A stretch of 64,000 bases of DNA from an uncultured Bacteroidaceae bacterium (GCA_905235565.1 CAJOLR010000001.1:1-64000), one strand, 5' to 3'; positions 8,866 through 17,802 are shown, counted from the stretch's first letter. The notes: generated by a model from the sequence alone, not told the origin. Numbers and translations: made by a program.

Positions 8866-9711
8866 ATGAAATACAAACTAATAGCATTACTACTGATGGC
8901 AGCAACAATCAATTCCTGTGGAACCGGTACTTCACAGAAAGCCAACGCACAATCGGCTGAGAATGAAACCAAAGTACTCATAAAGACTACGGCTGGCGAC
9001 ATAACGGTCAAACTGTACAACGAGACACCCCAGCATAGGGACAACTTCATAAAGCTGGTCCAGGAACACTTTTATGACAGCATACTGTTTCACAGGGTTA
9101 TCAGGGAGTTTATGATACAGGCCGGTGATCCGGAATCCAAGAACGCCGGAAAATACGAGATATTGGGTGCAGGCGGTCCCGGTTATGACCTTCCGGCAGA
9201 ATTCATATATCCTAAATATTTCCATAAGCGTGGTGCCCTGAGTGCAGCCAGACAGGCCGATCAGGTTAATCCTGAACGCCGTTCATCGGGCTCTCAGTTT
9301 TACATTGTTACCGGTAAGACATACAATAAGTATGATCTGCAGGACATGGAAAAACAGCTGAACGATCAGATGGCACAGGGTATATTTGACAGACTCTGCG
9401 GACAGAACAGGGATACCATTATGAAACTTCAGATGGCCAATGACCGTGATGGGCTGTTGAAACTGCAGGACGAACTGGTTGCCAAGATGCAGGAAAAGAT
9501 TAAGGAAGAGGGGCCGTTCAAGTTTACCAAGGAGCAGGTTGATGCATATACCACGACTGGCGGCACTCCTGGTTTGGACAACCAGTACACCGTATTCGGC
9601 GAGGTTATAGACGGAATGAAGGTTGTAGATAAGATAGAATATGCCGGTACAGATACCCATGACCGTCCACGCAAGGATATCAGAATTCTGACAATGGAAA
9701 TAATCAAATAA
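8866..9711 (+). CDS. Cyclophilin-type peptidyl-prolyl cis-trans isomerase lipoprotein
   Basis: A 281-residue exported prolyl isomerase that should help fold envelope proteins. The N-terminus MKYKLIALLLMAATINSC is a lipoprotein signal peptide with the lipidated Cys at 18. The cyclophilin core starts near residue 40, with LFHRVIREFMIQAGDP and later GSQFYIVTG and YTVFGEVIDGM. A helical, charged insert of roughly 70 residues (about 160-225) separates the two halves of the barrel; I recall similar inserts in other Bacteroidota cyclophilins. The gene is followed after 10 bp by alkaline phosphatase, probably in one transcript. Confidence 0.88.
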   Translation: MKYKLIALLLMAATINSCGTGTSQKANAQSAENETKVLIKTTAGDITVKLYNETPQHRDNFIKLVQEHFYDSILFHRVIREFMIQAGDPESKNAGKYEILGAGGPGYDLPAEFIYPKYFHKRGALSAARQADQVNPERRSSGSQFYIVTGKTYNKYDLQDMEKQLNDQMAQGIFDRLCGQNRDTIMKLQMANDRDGLLKLQDELVAKMQEKIKEEGPFKFTKEQVDAYTTTGGTPGLDNQYTVFGEVIDGMKVVDKIEYAGTDTHDRPRKDIRILTMEIIK

Positions 9712-9721
9712 TAACTGACCT

Positions 9722-11122
9722 ATGAGAAAGAAAACTACATTGTTATTAGCTTTGATGCTGTTCATTCTTTCAGCATCAGCAAAAAAAGCACCCAAGTATG
9801 TCTTTTACTTTATCGGTGACGGTATGGGAACAAATCAGGTAATGGGTGTACAGAATTATCTTCAGGACATCGAAGGGCAATACGGCTTCAAGCCTTTGTG
9901 CTTTACCCAGTTTCCATACACCGGATTAGTAGTGACATATTCTGCCAACAGCGACGTAACCGACAGTTCTGCTGCCGGCACTGCCTTGGCCGGAGGAAAG
10001 AAAACCGACAACAACGTGCTCGGTGTACTCCCCGACAAGACGACAAGAGTGGAATCCATCGCTGAAATGGCACATAAAAAAGGAATACGGGTTGCAATAG
10101 GTACATCTGTCTGCATTGACCATGCCACCCCAGGTTGCTTCTATGGACACCGTCCGCACCGCAACCAGTATCACGAGATAGCCAGCCAACTGGGAGAATC
10201 CGGTTTTGAATTCTTTGGCGGAGCCGATTTCCACTCTCCGTATACAAGGAACAACAGTGATGAAGGCAATTATGTTCAGGCCGAAAAGGCCGGTTATACC
10301 ATAGTCCACGGATATGATGAGTACAAGCAGAAAGCCAAATCAACCGATAAAATCATACTTTTTGACAAGGAACCCAACAGTGATCACTATCTGTCATATG
10401 CTATAGACCACAAGGAAGATGACCTGAAACTCTCCGAGATAACCGAGGCAGCCATCGACTTTATGATGAAAGACCCCAAGAAGGGTTTCTTCATGATGAT
10501 GGAAGGCGGACGCATAGACCAGGCTTGCCACAATAACGATCCCGGTGCATACATTCAGGAGATGCTGGATTTTGACGAAGCCATAAAGGTTGCCTACAAC
10601 TTCTATCTCAAACATAAGAAAGAGACCCTGATAGTAATTACCGCCGATCATGAGACCGGCGGACTGGGGCTTACAGCAGGAGATTACAAGACCAACCTCA
10701 AGGTTCTTCAGCACCAGAAGATGAGTAAAGACGCTTTCAACGCCCATCTTGAGAAAATGGGACGTGAAATAGGTGATATCCTTACATGGGATGAAGTTCA
10801 GCAGGAACTCAAGGAGAACTTCGGTTTCTGGGAAACAGTCAAACTGACCGATAAGCAGACTGACCGACTCAGAAGCGTATATGTCGAGACCTTCGGTATG
10901 GGTCCTGGTGAACTCAAGGAGGGAGAATACTTCAAGGTAGACAACCTGACCAACGAAGCCGCACGCATTATGACAGAGTGCGCCCAGATCAGTTGGGCTG
11001 CAGGTTCTCATTCGGGCAGCTACGTTCCAGTGTTTGCCATAGGTGCCGGCGCAGAACTGTTCACCGGACAGATGGACAACACCGAAATTCCCATGAAGAT
11101 CAAGAAACTGGCCAAATACTGA
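9722..11122 (+). CDS. Secreted alkaline phosphatase
   Basis: A 466-residue periplasmic phosphomonoesterase. A signal peptide (MRKKTTLLLALMLFILSASA) precedes the mature protein. The metal/catalytic motifs of the PhoA family are in order: FIGDGMG near residue 31, the nucleophile Ser at about 82 in TDSSAAGTALAGG, DHATPG, MMEGGRIDQACH, ITADHETGG, and a late HSGSYVPVF. It should release phosphate from organic esters outside the cytoplasm. It ends 1 bp from the convergent HhH gene. I see no Pho-box-like repeat; regulation by phosphate is not shown. Confidence 0.92.
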   Translation: MRKKTTLLLALMLFILSASAKKAPKYVFYFIGDGMGTNQVMGVQNYLQDIEGQYGFKPLCFTQFPYTGLVVTYSANSDVTDSSAAGTALAGGKKTDNNVLGVLPDKTTRVESIAEMAHKKGIRVAIGTSVCIDHATPGCFYGHRPHRNQYHEIASQLGESGFEFFGGADFHSPYTRNNSDEGNYVQAEKAGYTIVHGYDEYKQKAKSTDKIILFDKEPNSDHYLSYAIDHKEDDLKLSEITEAAIDFMMKDPKKGFFMMMEGGRIDQACHNNDPGAYIQEMLDFDEAIKVAYNFYLKHKKETLIVITADHETGGLGLTAGDYKTNLKVLQHQKMSKDAFNAHLEKMGREIGDILTWDEVQQELKENFGFWETVKLTDKQTDRLRSVYVETFGMGPGELKEGEYFKVDNLTNEAARIMTECAQISWAAGSHSGSYVPVFAIGAGAELFTGQMDNTEIPMKIKKLAKY

Positions 11123-11123
11123 T

Positions 11124-11852
11124 TCATCTGAAATCAAGGTAAGGCAACAGTCTGTCAAGGTCCCGTTCAGTGAACTCCTCCATGAAGGATAGCTGGCCGG
11201 GACCTTGTATCTTACCCCGCTCGCGCCTGTACTCAACAATGGCTCTTGCCTGATAGAAATCAATGTAAGGATGTTTACGCAGTTCTGACAGCGTTGAATT
11301 GTTTACGCTAACCTTTCTCAACGGAACAGAGTCTGAAACCGTAAACCACTCCATGATGGAATCCGGCAATCCGCTTATATCTGTAATCTGGGATACACTT
11401 TCAAAACCTCCCAACTGCTCCCTGTAGCGGATGATACGTGAAGCATAATAGGGACCTATCCCTGGTAATGAAACCAGCAGGATACTGTCAGCCAGGTTTA
11501 TATCCAGTGGAGATGATGGTCTGACTTTTACCGGATAGCGCTCCGTCCGTTCACTGTCTTTTGCTACAGGCTTTTGCCTGACCGTATCCCTTTCTAAAGT
11601 ATTCTTTCTGTTCCTTTCATAACCGGACTTTGGACGGGAGTAATCCGTCCTTCGCCGGGAAACAGCGACAGTATCGGCCTTAGGCGTATCATACGTCACT
11701 GTCACCTGACTGACGGAATCTCTGTCATCAACGTACTCAGGTATAGTTATCTTTCGGGGCATTCGTATCAGATTTACGACAACAATCACAAAAAGCAGTA
11801 TCAATGCTACAATCTTGTCGTTCCTGCTGAAATAGAAATGGTCTTTAGACAT
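11124..11852 (-). CDS. Membrane-anchored helix-hairpin-helix (ComEA-like) protein
   Basis: A 242-residue protein with an N-terminal transmembrane anchor (about residues 13-31, IVALILLFVIVVVNLI), a basic low-complexity linker of about 75 residues, and two HhH regions. The first is around 120-160 (LVSLPGIGPYYASRIIRYREQ) and the second around 190-235 (ARAIVEYRRERGKIQG). ComEA-type proteins bind double-stranded DNA outside the membrane during uptake; the architecture fits, but no other competence gene is adjacent. dprA at 58 kb is the only other DNA-processing gene in the window. Role in DNA uptake is inference. Confidence 0.75.
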   Translation of the reverse strand: MSKDHFYFSRNDKIVALILLFVIVVVNLIRMPRKITIPEYVDDRDSVSQVTVTYDTPKADTVAVSRRRTDYSRPKSGYERNRKNTLERDTVRQKPVAKDSERTERYPVKVRPSSPLDINLADSILLVSLPGIGPYYASRIIRYREQLGGFESVSQITDISGLPDSIMEWFTVSDSVPLRKVSVNNSTLSELRKHPYIDFYQARAIVEYRRERGKIQGPGQLSFMEEFTERDLDRLLPYLDFR

Positions 11853-11872
11853 AATGTTCTGGTATTATTGGT

Positions 11873-11880
11873 TATTTTTG
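11873..11880 (+). promoter_or_regulatory. -7 promoter box four bases before the VanZ-like start codon
   Basis: TATTTTTG matches TAnnTTTG exactly and ends only 4 bases before ATG 11885. If used, transcription would start at or within a few bases of the start codon, giving a leaderless mRNA. The whole divergent gap to the HhH gene is 32 bp. Confidence 0.45.
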
Positions 11881-11884
11881 CCAT

Positions 11885-12268
11885 ATGATTCAATTCATCA
11901 GAAAATACCCGCTGTCCTTACTGGTTATAGCAGCCATCCTGTTCCTGTCTCTGGCAAATCCTCCCAAGACAAAACTGGACGACATAAGCAATATAGACAA
12001 ACTAGCCCATGTATGTATGTATTGCGGGCTGGAACTGATGGTTTGGTTTGAGTATCTGCATCATCATTCCACTCTCTTCTGGTTCAAGATCATTCTGCTG
12101 GGTATACTGTTCCCGATAGTGCTGGGAGGACTGATGGAAATAGCCCAGATGGAACTTACTCAGGGAAGGAGCGGCGAGTGGGCCGACTTCATTGCCGATA
12201 CCATAGGCGTGGTCATCGGAGTTGCAATCGGATACCTGGCATTGCGGAGATTGATCCGTAACAGATAA
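11885..12268 (+). CDS. VanZ-like small membrane protein
   Basis: A 127-residue protein with about four hydrophobic helices. The spacing fits the VanZ-like family: a conserved acidic segment DKLAHVCMYCGLELMVW, then GGLMEIAQ, then GRSGEWADFIADTIGVVIG. VanZ-like proteins have no settled biochemical role; some alter teicoplanin sensitivity. The ATG at 11885 is preferred because it immediately follows a good -7 box. It ends 3 bp before the convergent CYTH gene. Family assignment is good; function is unknown. Confidence 0.8.
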   Translation: MIQFIRKYPLSLLVIAAILFLSLANPPKTKLDDISNIDKLAHVCMYCGLELMVWFEYLHHHSTLFWFKIILLGILFPIVLGGLMEIAQMELTQGRSGEWADFIADTIGVVIGVAIGYLALRRLIRNR

Positions 12269-12271
12269 ATC

Positions 12272-12745
12272 CTACTTCCAGGTCTTATAGGGATTTGCAG
12301 CCAGATACGCGTTATAATAACGATGGTCACCTGTCACTTCTTTGCCGATGAAATCGGGCTTTATGAATGCTTCGGACTCAGAACTCAACTCTACCTCTGC
12401 CATGACCAGGCCCTCGTTGTCTCCATGGAATTCATCTATCTCAAACACATGGGGACCGCTGTGGACCAGATAACGGCGCTTCTCTATAGAACCGCACTGA
12501 TGAAGTTCGAACAACTCCCTTGCATCATCAACAGGTATTACATGATTCCATTCATAACGACTCATTCCCTTACTGTCCGATGGACCCTTAATGGTAAGGA
12601 TAGCTTCCTTGTCAGTGATGCGAACTCTTACGGAACGACCGTTCTCATGGGCAATATAACCCTGCTGAATGTCATAATAGCTGAAAGCCTGTGTCCGGTA
12701 CGATGTTCCCTTGACAAGAAACTTGCGTTCAATTTCAATGGACAT
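12272..12745 (-). CDS. CYTH domain protein (triphosphate tunnel metalloenzyme)
   Basis: A 157-residue cytoplasmic protein of the CYTH/TTM superfamily. The signature EIERKFLV (ExExK) is at residues 3-10. Later alternating charged strands supply Arg/Lys and Glu side chains to the tunnel (SVRVRITDKEAILTIKG, FEIDEFHGDNEGLVMAEVEL). Bacterial members hydrolyse inorganic or nucleoside triphosphates; some make cAMP. Nothing here distinguishes these. It follows prfB on the same strand by 24 bp and may be co-transcribed. Confidence 0.85.
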   Translation of the reverse strand: MSIEIERKFLVKGTSYRTQAFSYYDIQQGYIAHENGRSVRVRITDKEAILTIKGPSDSKGMSRYEWNHVIPVDDARELFELHQCGSIEKRRYLVHSGPHVFEIDEFHGDNEGLVMAEVELSSESEAFIKPDFIGKEVTGDHRYYNAYLAANPYKTWK

Positions 12746-12769
12746 AGTATTAGTTTGTTTTGTTTATGG

Positions 12770-13891
12770 TTATTGTTGATTCTGGGATTCGGCAAAAGAC
12801 ATGAGGTATGATTTGATGAAACCGTCAATATGACCGTCCATGACTCCATTTACATCAGATGTCTGATATCCGGTGCGATGGTCCTTGACACGTCTGTCAT
12901 CAAACACGTATGAGCGTATCTGAGAGCCCCATTCTATCTTTTTCTTGCCTGCTTCTATCTTTTCCTGCTCTGCCATGCGATGCTGCAGTTCCTTGTCGTA
13001 CAAAATTGAACGAAGGTGCTGCAGGGCTCGTTCCTTGTTCTTGGGCTGGTCGCGGGTCTCAGTATTCTCAATGAGAATCTCCTCCTCGACACCTGTATAC
13101 GGATCCTTGAACTGATATCTCAGGCGCACTCCTGATTCAACCTTGTTTACGTTCTGACCGCCGGCGCCTCCACTGCGGAACGTGTCCCAACTCATAAGCG
13201 CCGGATTGATGTCAACCTCTATGGAGTCATCTATAAGAGGAGTGACGAAAACGCTGGCAAATGATGTCATACGCTTGCCTTGGGCATTATAGGGTGATAC
13301 CCTGACCAGACGGTGAACTCCGTTCTCTCCCTTAAGGTAACCATAGGCAAACGGTCCCTCTATCTCAAGGGTAACCTGCTTTATGCCTGCCTCGTCGCCT
13401 TCCTGGAGGTTAGCCACCGTAACCTTGTATTTGTTGTCCTCGCCCCAGCGCATATACATACGCATAAGCATCTGGGCCCAGTCCTGACTCTCTGTTCCAC
13501 CTGCTCCGGAATTGATCTTAAGCACACAGTCCATCTCATCAGCCTCTTCGCGGAGCATGTTCTTCAACTCAAGGGATTCAACCGCATCAATGGCTTTGGC
13601 GTAATTGTCATCAACCTCCTGCTCAGTCACCAGTTCCTCCTTGTAGAAATCCATCGCCAGTTGCAACTCATCGGCCAATGCCTTGACCTGCTTGTAACCA
13701 TCTATCCAACTCTGCAGATCCTTGACTTTTTTCATCTGCACCTCTGCCTTCCTGGGGTCATCCCAGAAACCGGGAGCCTGAGTGCGCAACTGCTCCTCCT
13801 CAACCTGGATAAGTTTGGAATCTATGTTAAGATAGCGTTTCAGGGCTTCGGTGCGGTCAAGCACATCTTTGAGTTGTTCAGCTGTAATCAT
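12770..13891 (-). CDS. prfB: Peptide chain release factor 2
   Basis: RF2 recognises UGA/UAA stop codons and triggers peptide release. The protein is 373 residues in one continuous frame. GGQ, which contacts the peptidyl-transferase centre, is at residues 244-246 (SGGAGGQNVNKVES). The stop-codon recognition tripeptide, SPF in E. coli RF2, reads SPY at 199-201 (VRVSPYNAQGKR). The N-terminus runs LKRYLNIDSKL where many bacteria have the in-frame UGA programmed +1 frameshift site; no such site is present. A TAATTTTG -7 box lies just upstream. Confidence 0.96.
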   Translation of the reverse strand: MITAEQLKDVLDRTEALKRYLNIDSKLIQVEEEQLRTQAPGFWDDPRKAEVQMKKVKDLQSWIDGYKQVKALADELQLAMDFYKEELVTEQEVDDNYAKAIDAVESLELKNMLREEADEMDCVLKINSGAGGTESQDWAQMLMRMYMRWGEDNKYKVTVANLQEGDEAGIKQVTLEIEGPFAYGYLKGENGVHRLVRVSPYNAQGKRMTSFASVFVTPLIDDSIEVDINPALMSWDTFRSGGAGGQNVNKVESGVRLRYQFKDPYTGVEEEILIENTETRDQPKNKERALQHLRSILYDKELQHRMAEQEKIEAGKKKIEWGSQIRSYVFDDRRVKDHRTGYQTSDVNGVMDGHIDGFIKSYLMSFAESQNQQ

Positions 13892-13910
13892 ACTGATTGG
13901 TTTTGGACTG

Positions 13911-13942
13911 CAAAATTAGTTAAAAAATCCGATACCGTCAAC
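13911..13942 (-). promoter_or_regulatory. Promoter of prfB
   Basis: On the minus strand TAATTTTG (13911-13918) matches the -7 consensus TAnnTTTG. A GTTG (one mismatch to TTTG) lies 20 bases upstream at the -33 position. The element overlaps the last codons of the upstream EnvC-like gene. Confidence 0.55.
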
Positions 13943-15134
13943 GGCGTAGCCAATCCGAAGGATTGAGACGGGTACTTTCCTTATGTAACTGAAAATGAAG
14001 TACAGGTGTGCCGTCCTCGGAAGTCTGTATATTGCCTACTATATCCGAAGTCTTTACCTTGTCACCCTTCTTGAGCCGGGTCTCGCTCAAGTTACAGTAG
14101 ACCGATATATATGATCCGTGACGGATAAGGACTCCTATCTGTCCCTTACCTTGCTGGAAGATTGACGATACGGTTCCGTCAAATACGGCCCGGGCCTGAG
14201 AATTCTCCTGTCCCTGGATGTCAATACCAAGATTATTCTGCTTGACATCCTTCATGCCTGCCACGTTCTGTACGCCATACTCTCCGACCACGAGATAAGC
14301 GCCTGTAATAGGCATGGGCAGCTTGCCCTTATTGCTCTCGAAACTGCCGGAAAGCTTGATATCCTCCTGGGGCTGTTCCGGCTGACGGTTTTTATCCGTT
14401 TCCTCCTTTAAGGCAAGCTGAATCTGGCGGTCTATCTCTTTTGAAAGGTCATTCATCTTTTTTTGCTGTGCAGCTATTTCTTTCTTTAGATTGGAACGTT
14501 TGTTCTTTAGCTGGTCAACCAGACTCTTCTGCTGTTTCTCCTCCTTGCGTGCAACCTCTTCATTCTCTTGCTGTACTTTCTGTAACTCAACTTTCTCCTG
14601 TTTCAGGAGTTCAATCTGTACCCGTCTGTCTTCAAGAGTGTCTTTCTTTTGTATGATTTCATCGGCCATTTCACGCAATGAACTGGAGTACTCGCTTACA
14701 TAGCGGGCCCTTCGGCTCATCTCACGGAAAGATTCAGTCGCGAGAATAAAGGTAAGAGGATTGAAACTGGAGTTCTGCCGCTGATAGAAATGACAGGCAT
14801 CCGCATAACGTTCCTTACACTGCTCATGATCTTTCTCCAACTGTATAATCTCCTTCTCGATACGGCTTGACTCCCTGTCAAGTGAGCGTATCTCACTGCG
14901 TGTCTTGTCAAGCACCTTGGTACGTTCCTTGAGTTTAGCCGAAATGATATTGAGATTCTTTATCTGGCTTGTTATATCTGTTTCCGTGCTGGTCAGTATC
15001 TTTTCCTGACGGGCTATCTGCTCCTCCATCTCCGCCCGCTCCCTGCGCATCTTTTCTATCAGGGAGTTGTTCTGTCCCCATATCAGCACAGGTACAGACA
15101 TAAGGAACATAGTAAACAGATATTTTCTAATCAT
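13938..15134 (-). CDS. EnvC-like murein hydrolase activator: coiled coil plus degenerate LytM/M23 domain
   Basis: A 398-residue exported protein: signal peptide (about 1-20), long charged coiled coil (about 25-250), then an M23/LytM domain (about 275-398). The zinc and catalytic positions are mostly lost. The first His is Asn (QNNLGIDI, Asp kept), the helper His is Asn (SVYCNLSE instead of YxHLS), and the HxH pair has only its second His (PVLHFQLH). That is the pattern of EnvC-type proteins, which activate amidases rather than cut peptidoglycan. It ends an operon dut-TPR-DUF4292-this gene, overlapping DUF4292 by 4 bp. Which amidase it would activate is not visible here. Confidence 0.85.
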   Translation of the reverse strand: MIRKYLFTMFLMSVPVLIWGQNNSLIEKMRRERAEMEEQIARQEKILTSTETDITSQIKNLNIISAKLKERTKVLDKTRSEIRSLDRESSRIEKEIIQLEKDHEQCKERYADACHFYQRQNSSFNPLTFILATESFREMSRRARYVSEYSSSLREMADEIIQKKDTLEDRRVQIELLKQEKVELQKVQQENEEVARKEEKQQKSLVDQLKNKRSNLKKEIAAQQKKMNDLSKEIDRQIQLALKEETDKNRQPEQPQEDIKLSGSFESNKGKLPMPITGAYLVVGEYGVQNVAGMKDVKQNNLGIDIQGQENSQARAVFDGTVSSIFQQGKGQIGVLIRHGSYISVYCNLSETRLKKGDKVKTSDIVGNIQTSEDGTPVLHFQLHKESTRLNPSDWLRR

Positions 15135-15934
15135 ATGTCAAGATTATTGAGAAGTTCATCAAGTGACACCTGCCTTAGCCTACGCGATACCGCCGTCCTG
15201 TCTGCCCAGTTCTTGTTCTCCACAGATACAGAGGACAATCTGGCCGAGACCTTATACGCAGAACCGGAGATATTTATCTCGGCACCTATCCCAGAAGGAA
15301 AATTCCATGATCCGGAAACATCAGTGAAATCGGAATAATCAATGCGGAAACCGTATCCGCTTCCTGATTTTGACACCGATTTAAGATGCTTCTTTCCGTC
15401 AGTCTGGAACTTGTATCCATATTCGATATCCTTTAAGGAAACATAGCCGTCTTCATCGGGGCTTCCCATTATAAGACGCGTGGATGCATCGGCGATATCT
15501 GCACTCTCCGGTACAAACACCCTGTTCCAAAGCATAGCCTGCACCACATCAAAACTAAGTCCAAGCTCATTGCGGTAGGGTATCTCGGCATAATGACAAA
15601 CCGAGTAGACATTGTGTATCCTGTCAGTTACCACAACCATTTCTGGCAGGAACTCTATGCGTGCCACCTCAACCAGCCCCAACATACTGGCGCTGATATG
15701 GATACTGCGGTCACGGCGCATCCTGAGCTGTCCGTTAACCCTGTTGCCGCTTACGTTAATTGAAACCGCGGCTGTCAACTCCTGTACAGGAGGAGGCTCC
15801 AAAAGGGAACGTACCAGCATCACGTTCTCCTGCTCCTCCTTGTCTTTCTGTTTACGCAGGGAAGATGTTGAACGGCAGCCGCCCAACAGTAAGGCAGCCA
15901 GGACAACCGGCAATATGTTCCTCAAGAATCTCAT
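15131..15934 (-). CDS. DUF4292 family lipoprotein
   Basis: A 267-residue outer-envelope lipoprotein of unknown function. The signal peptide ends LLLGGC with the lipidated Cys at 20. The mature part is rich in alternating beta strands (MRRDRSIHISASMLGLVEVARIEF, then GIGAEINISGSAYKVSARL), somewhat like LolB/LolA-type lipid-binding folds. That resemblance is only an impression. It overlaps its upstream and downstream genes by 4 bp each, indicating translational coupling with the TPR lipoprotein and the EnvC-like protein. Confidence 0.78.
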   Translation of the reverse strand: MRFLRNILPVVLAALLLGGCRSTSSLRKQKDKEEQENVMLVRSLLEPPPVQELTAAVSINVSGNRVNGQLRMRRDRSIHISASMLGLVEVARIEFLPEMVVVTDRIHNVYSVCHYAEIPYRNELGLSFDVVQAMLWNRVFVPESADIADASTRLIMGSPDEDGYVSLKDIEYGYKFQTDGKKHLKSVSKSGSGYGFRIDYSDFTDVSGSWNFPSGIGAEINISGSAYKVSARLSSVSVENKNWADRTAVSRRLRQVSLDELLNNLDI

Positions 15935-17274
15935 TCTATGTATTTCTGCTCACGGATCTTACGGTCCAATGTGGGCGATGCACCGTTAAACTGGACTGCC
16001 TTATGCCAGTTCTCTATGGCTTTCTCCTTTTCCCCGCACATAAAAAGGACATCCCCGTAATGCTCGTAGATTTCCGGATTGTCGGCATCCAGATATCGCA
16101 ACGCCTTTTCCATATATCCAAGTGCCTCCCTGTACCTCTTCATCTTAAAAAGTATCCAAGCGTAAGTATCCAGATAGGTGGAATACAGCGGCTCGGACTC
16201 AAGAGTCCTGGAGCTCATCCTAAGCGCTCTTTCCAGTTCCCGGCCCTCAACTGAGAGATAATAGGCATAATTGTTCAATACATTGATGTTATCCGGATCA
16301 TACATCAGGGTAGTATCATAATCGGCATACATCCTCTCAGTATCCCCAATAGTATGGTAGAAATCTCCCCTCATATTATAAATCGAGGCTCTATCGGCGT
16401 CAGTCCGGACGGAACGCAGTCCTAATCCAAGCATTTCGATTGCCTTGTCGTTGTCGCCCATCCAGAAATAAGCCAAAGACTTCTGGGTATACGGAGCAAG
16501 CAGATGCGGCTCATGTCTGGAAACCACATCACAGAAATTCATGGTAATATCCAGAAGAGAACGGCAACGCGCCTTGTCAATTTGAGTCTCGGCTTTTTCA
16601 ATTATGTCCTTTGTGGTATTCATCAGGAGTTCAATCACCTCAGCAGGATCATCAGACTCATAATAAGCGGAGTCCAGTTCACCCATCTGAAGATAACAGA
16701 CAAACCTCTGAAGCTTAAGCTCATCGGCAACATCCTCCAGCGTACCATAACGCTTCAGCACATGCAGTTCTTTCTCATAGTCACCCGTTTCGTCATACAG
16801 ACTAGCCAGCGTAATCAGCACATCCGTACGTCCCGGAAAACGCCTGACAATCTCTTCGTACTGATCTATAGCATCCTGATGCCTGTTCTGGCGCAAATAG
16901 CCCAATGCCAGCAGACGACGATACCAGTAATTGTCCGGTTCCAGCCGTACGGCCCTCAACAGAAGGTTTCTGGCAACATCGCTATATTTTTCGACCAGAG
17001 CCCGGTCATTGAGAGACATATAGTATTGAGCCAGATTATAGCATGTGGCAGCCGATGCCGTATCGTAATCCAGACTGCGCGACATAAGGTCCATGGCCGC
17101 ATCATAATTACCGTCATTATACTGCTTTACCCCTTCATTGAAAAAATGGTCACGTGCATAACCGTCCAGTTCAGCCTGACCCAGAGGTTCAGAAGATGCA
17201 CGACGGACAGTGCCGCATGAAACCGATACGACCAGCAACGCTATCAGGAAAGCTATGGCAATGACTCTTTTCAT
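15931..17274 (-). CDS. TPR repeat lipoprotein
   Basis: A 447-residue lipoprotein: signal peptide MKRVIAIAFLIALLVVSVSC with lipidated Cys at 20, followed almost entirely by tetratricopeptide repeats (for example DAAMDLMSRSLDYDTASAAT, GYLRQNRHQDAIDQYEEIVR, and late repeats near LGYMEKALRYLDADNPEI). TPR proteins scaffold protein complexes, so it probably assembles partners in the periplasm or at the outer membrane. It starts 17 bp after dut and overlaps the DUF4292 gene, in what looks like one operon. No enzymatic domain is present. Confidence 0.85.
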   Translation of the reverse strand: MKRVIAIAFLIALLVVSVSCGTVRRASSEPLGQAELDGYARDHFFNEGVKQYNDGNYDAAMDLMSRSLDYDTASAATCYNLAQYYMSLNDRALVEKYSDVARNLLLRAVRLEPDNYWYRRLLALGYLRQNRHQDAIDQYEEIVRRFPGRTDVLITLASLYDETGDYEKELHVLKRYGTLEDVADELKLQRFVCYLQMGELDSAYYESDDPAEVIELLMNTTKDIIEKAETQIDKARCRSLLDITMNFCDVVSRHEPHLLAPYTQKSLAYFWMGDNDKAIEMLGLGLRSVRTDADRASIYNMRGDFYHTIGDTERMYADYDTTLMYDPDNINVLNNYAYYLSVEGRELERALRMSSRTLESEPLYSTYLDTYAWILFKMKRYREALGYMEKALRYLDADNPEIYEHYGDVLFMCGEKEKAIENWHKAVQFNGASPTLDRKIREQKYIE

Positions 17275-17291
17275 CGGCTTAGGAAATTCTT

Positions 17292-17723
17292 TTATACTCC
17301 ACTGTGTCCAAATCCGCCAGCTCCACGTTCCGTCTCATCAAGCACTTCAACCAGATCCCACTGTGCCTGCTCATGACGGGCTATAACCATCTGAGCGATG
17401 CGCTCACCGTCATTGACAGTAAAATCCTCCTGAGACAGGTTGATGAGTATGACGCCTATCTCGCCGCGATAATCGGCATCAATGGTACCTGGAGTGTTTA
17501 ATACGGTAATTCCCTTCTTGATGGCCAGACCGCTACGAGGACGCACCTGAGCCTCAAACCCTACGGGAAGGGATATGAACAGACCGGTAGGGATAAGACG
17601 GCGTTCCATGGGTTTCATAACAACTGGCTCATCCAGGTTAGCTCTCAGATCCACCCCTGCCGACTGTGCAGTGGCATATTCAGGAAGCTGATGATGGGAA
17701 CGGTTTATGATTTTTACCTTCAT
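17292..17723 (-). CDS. dut: dUTP diphosphatase
   Basis: A trimeric dUTPase that turns dUTP into dUMP and PPi, keeping uracil out of DNA. All classical motifs are present: SAGVDLRA (residues 21-28), RPRSGLA (61-67), [16 protein letters not shown] (about 75-90), GERIAQM, and the C-terminal [10 protein letters not shown] arm. I place the start at ATG 17723 (MKVKIINRS, 143 aa). The track start at 17774 lies upstream of a good -7 promoter box and adds a non-family extension. It heads an operon with three envelope genes and diverges from dgt. Confidence 0.95.
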   Translation of the reverse strand: MKVKIINRSHHQLPEYATAQSAGVDLRANLDEPVVMKPMERRLIPTGLFISLPVGFEAQVRPRSGLAIKKGITVLNTPGTIDADYRGEIGVILINLSQEDFTVNDGERIAQMVIARHEQAQWDLVEVLDETERGAGGFGHSGV

Positions 17724-17759
17724 GCTGAAAAAGGTTTTGGTTTTACACAGCGAAAATAA

Positions 17760-17767
17760 CAAATATA
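17760..17767 (-). promoter_or_regulatory. -7 promoter box for the dut operon
   Basis: TATATTTG on the minus strand matches TAnnTTTG exactly, 36 bp before the dut ATG at 17723. It argues against the longer ORF start at 17774. No TTTG lies at the -33 spacing. Confidence 0.5.
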
Positions 17768-17802
17768 CCGCCAACTAATTCAGAAATCATCTGAAAAACC
17801 AT

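Noticed and set aside
8866-11122. Pho regulon control of alkaline phosphatase
   Set aside because: No convincing PhoB direct repeats are visible upstream of the cyclophilin gene or in the 10-bp gap before the phosphatase.
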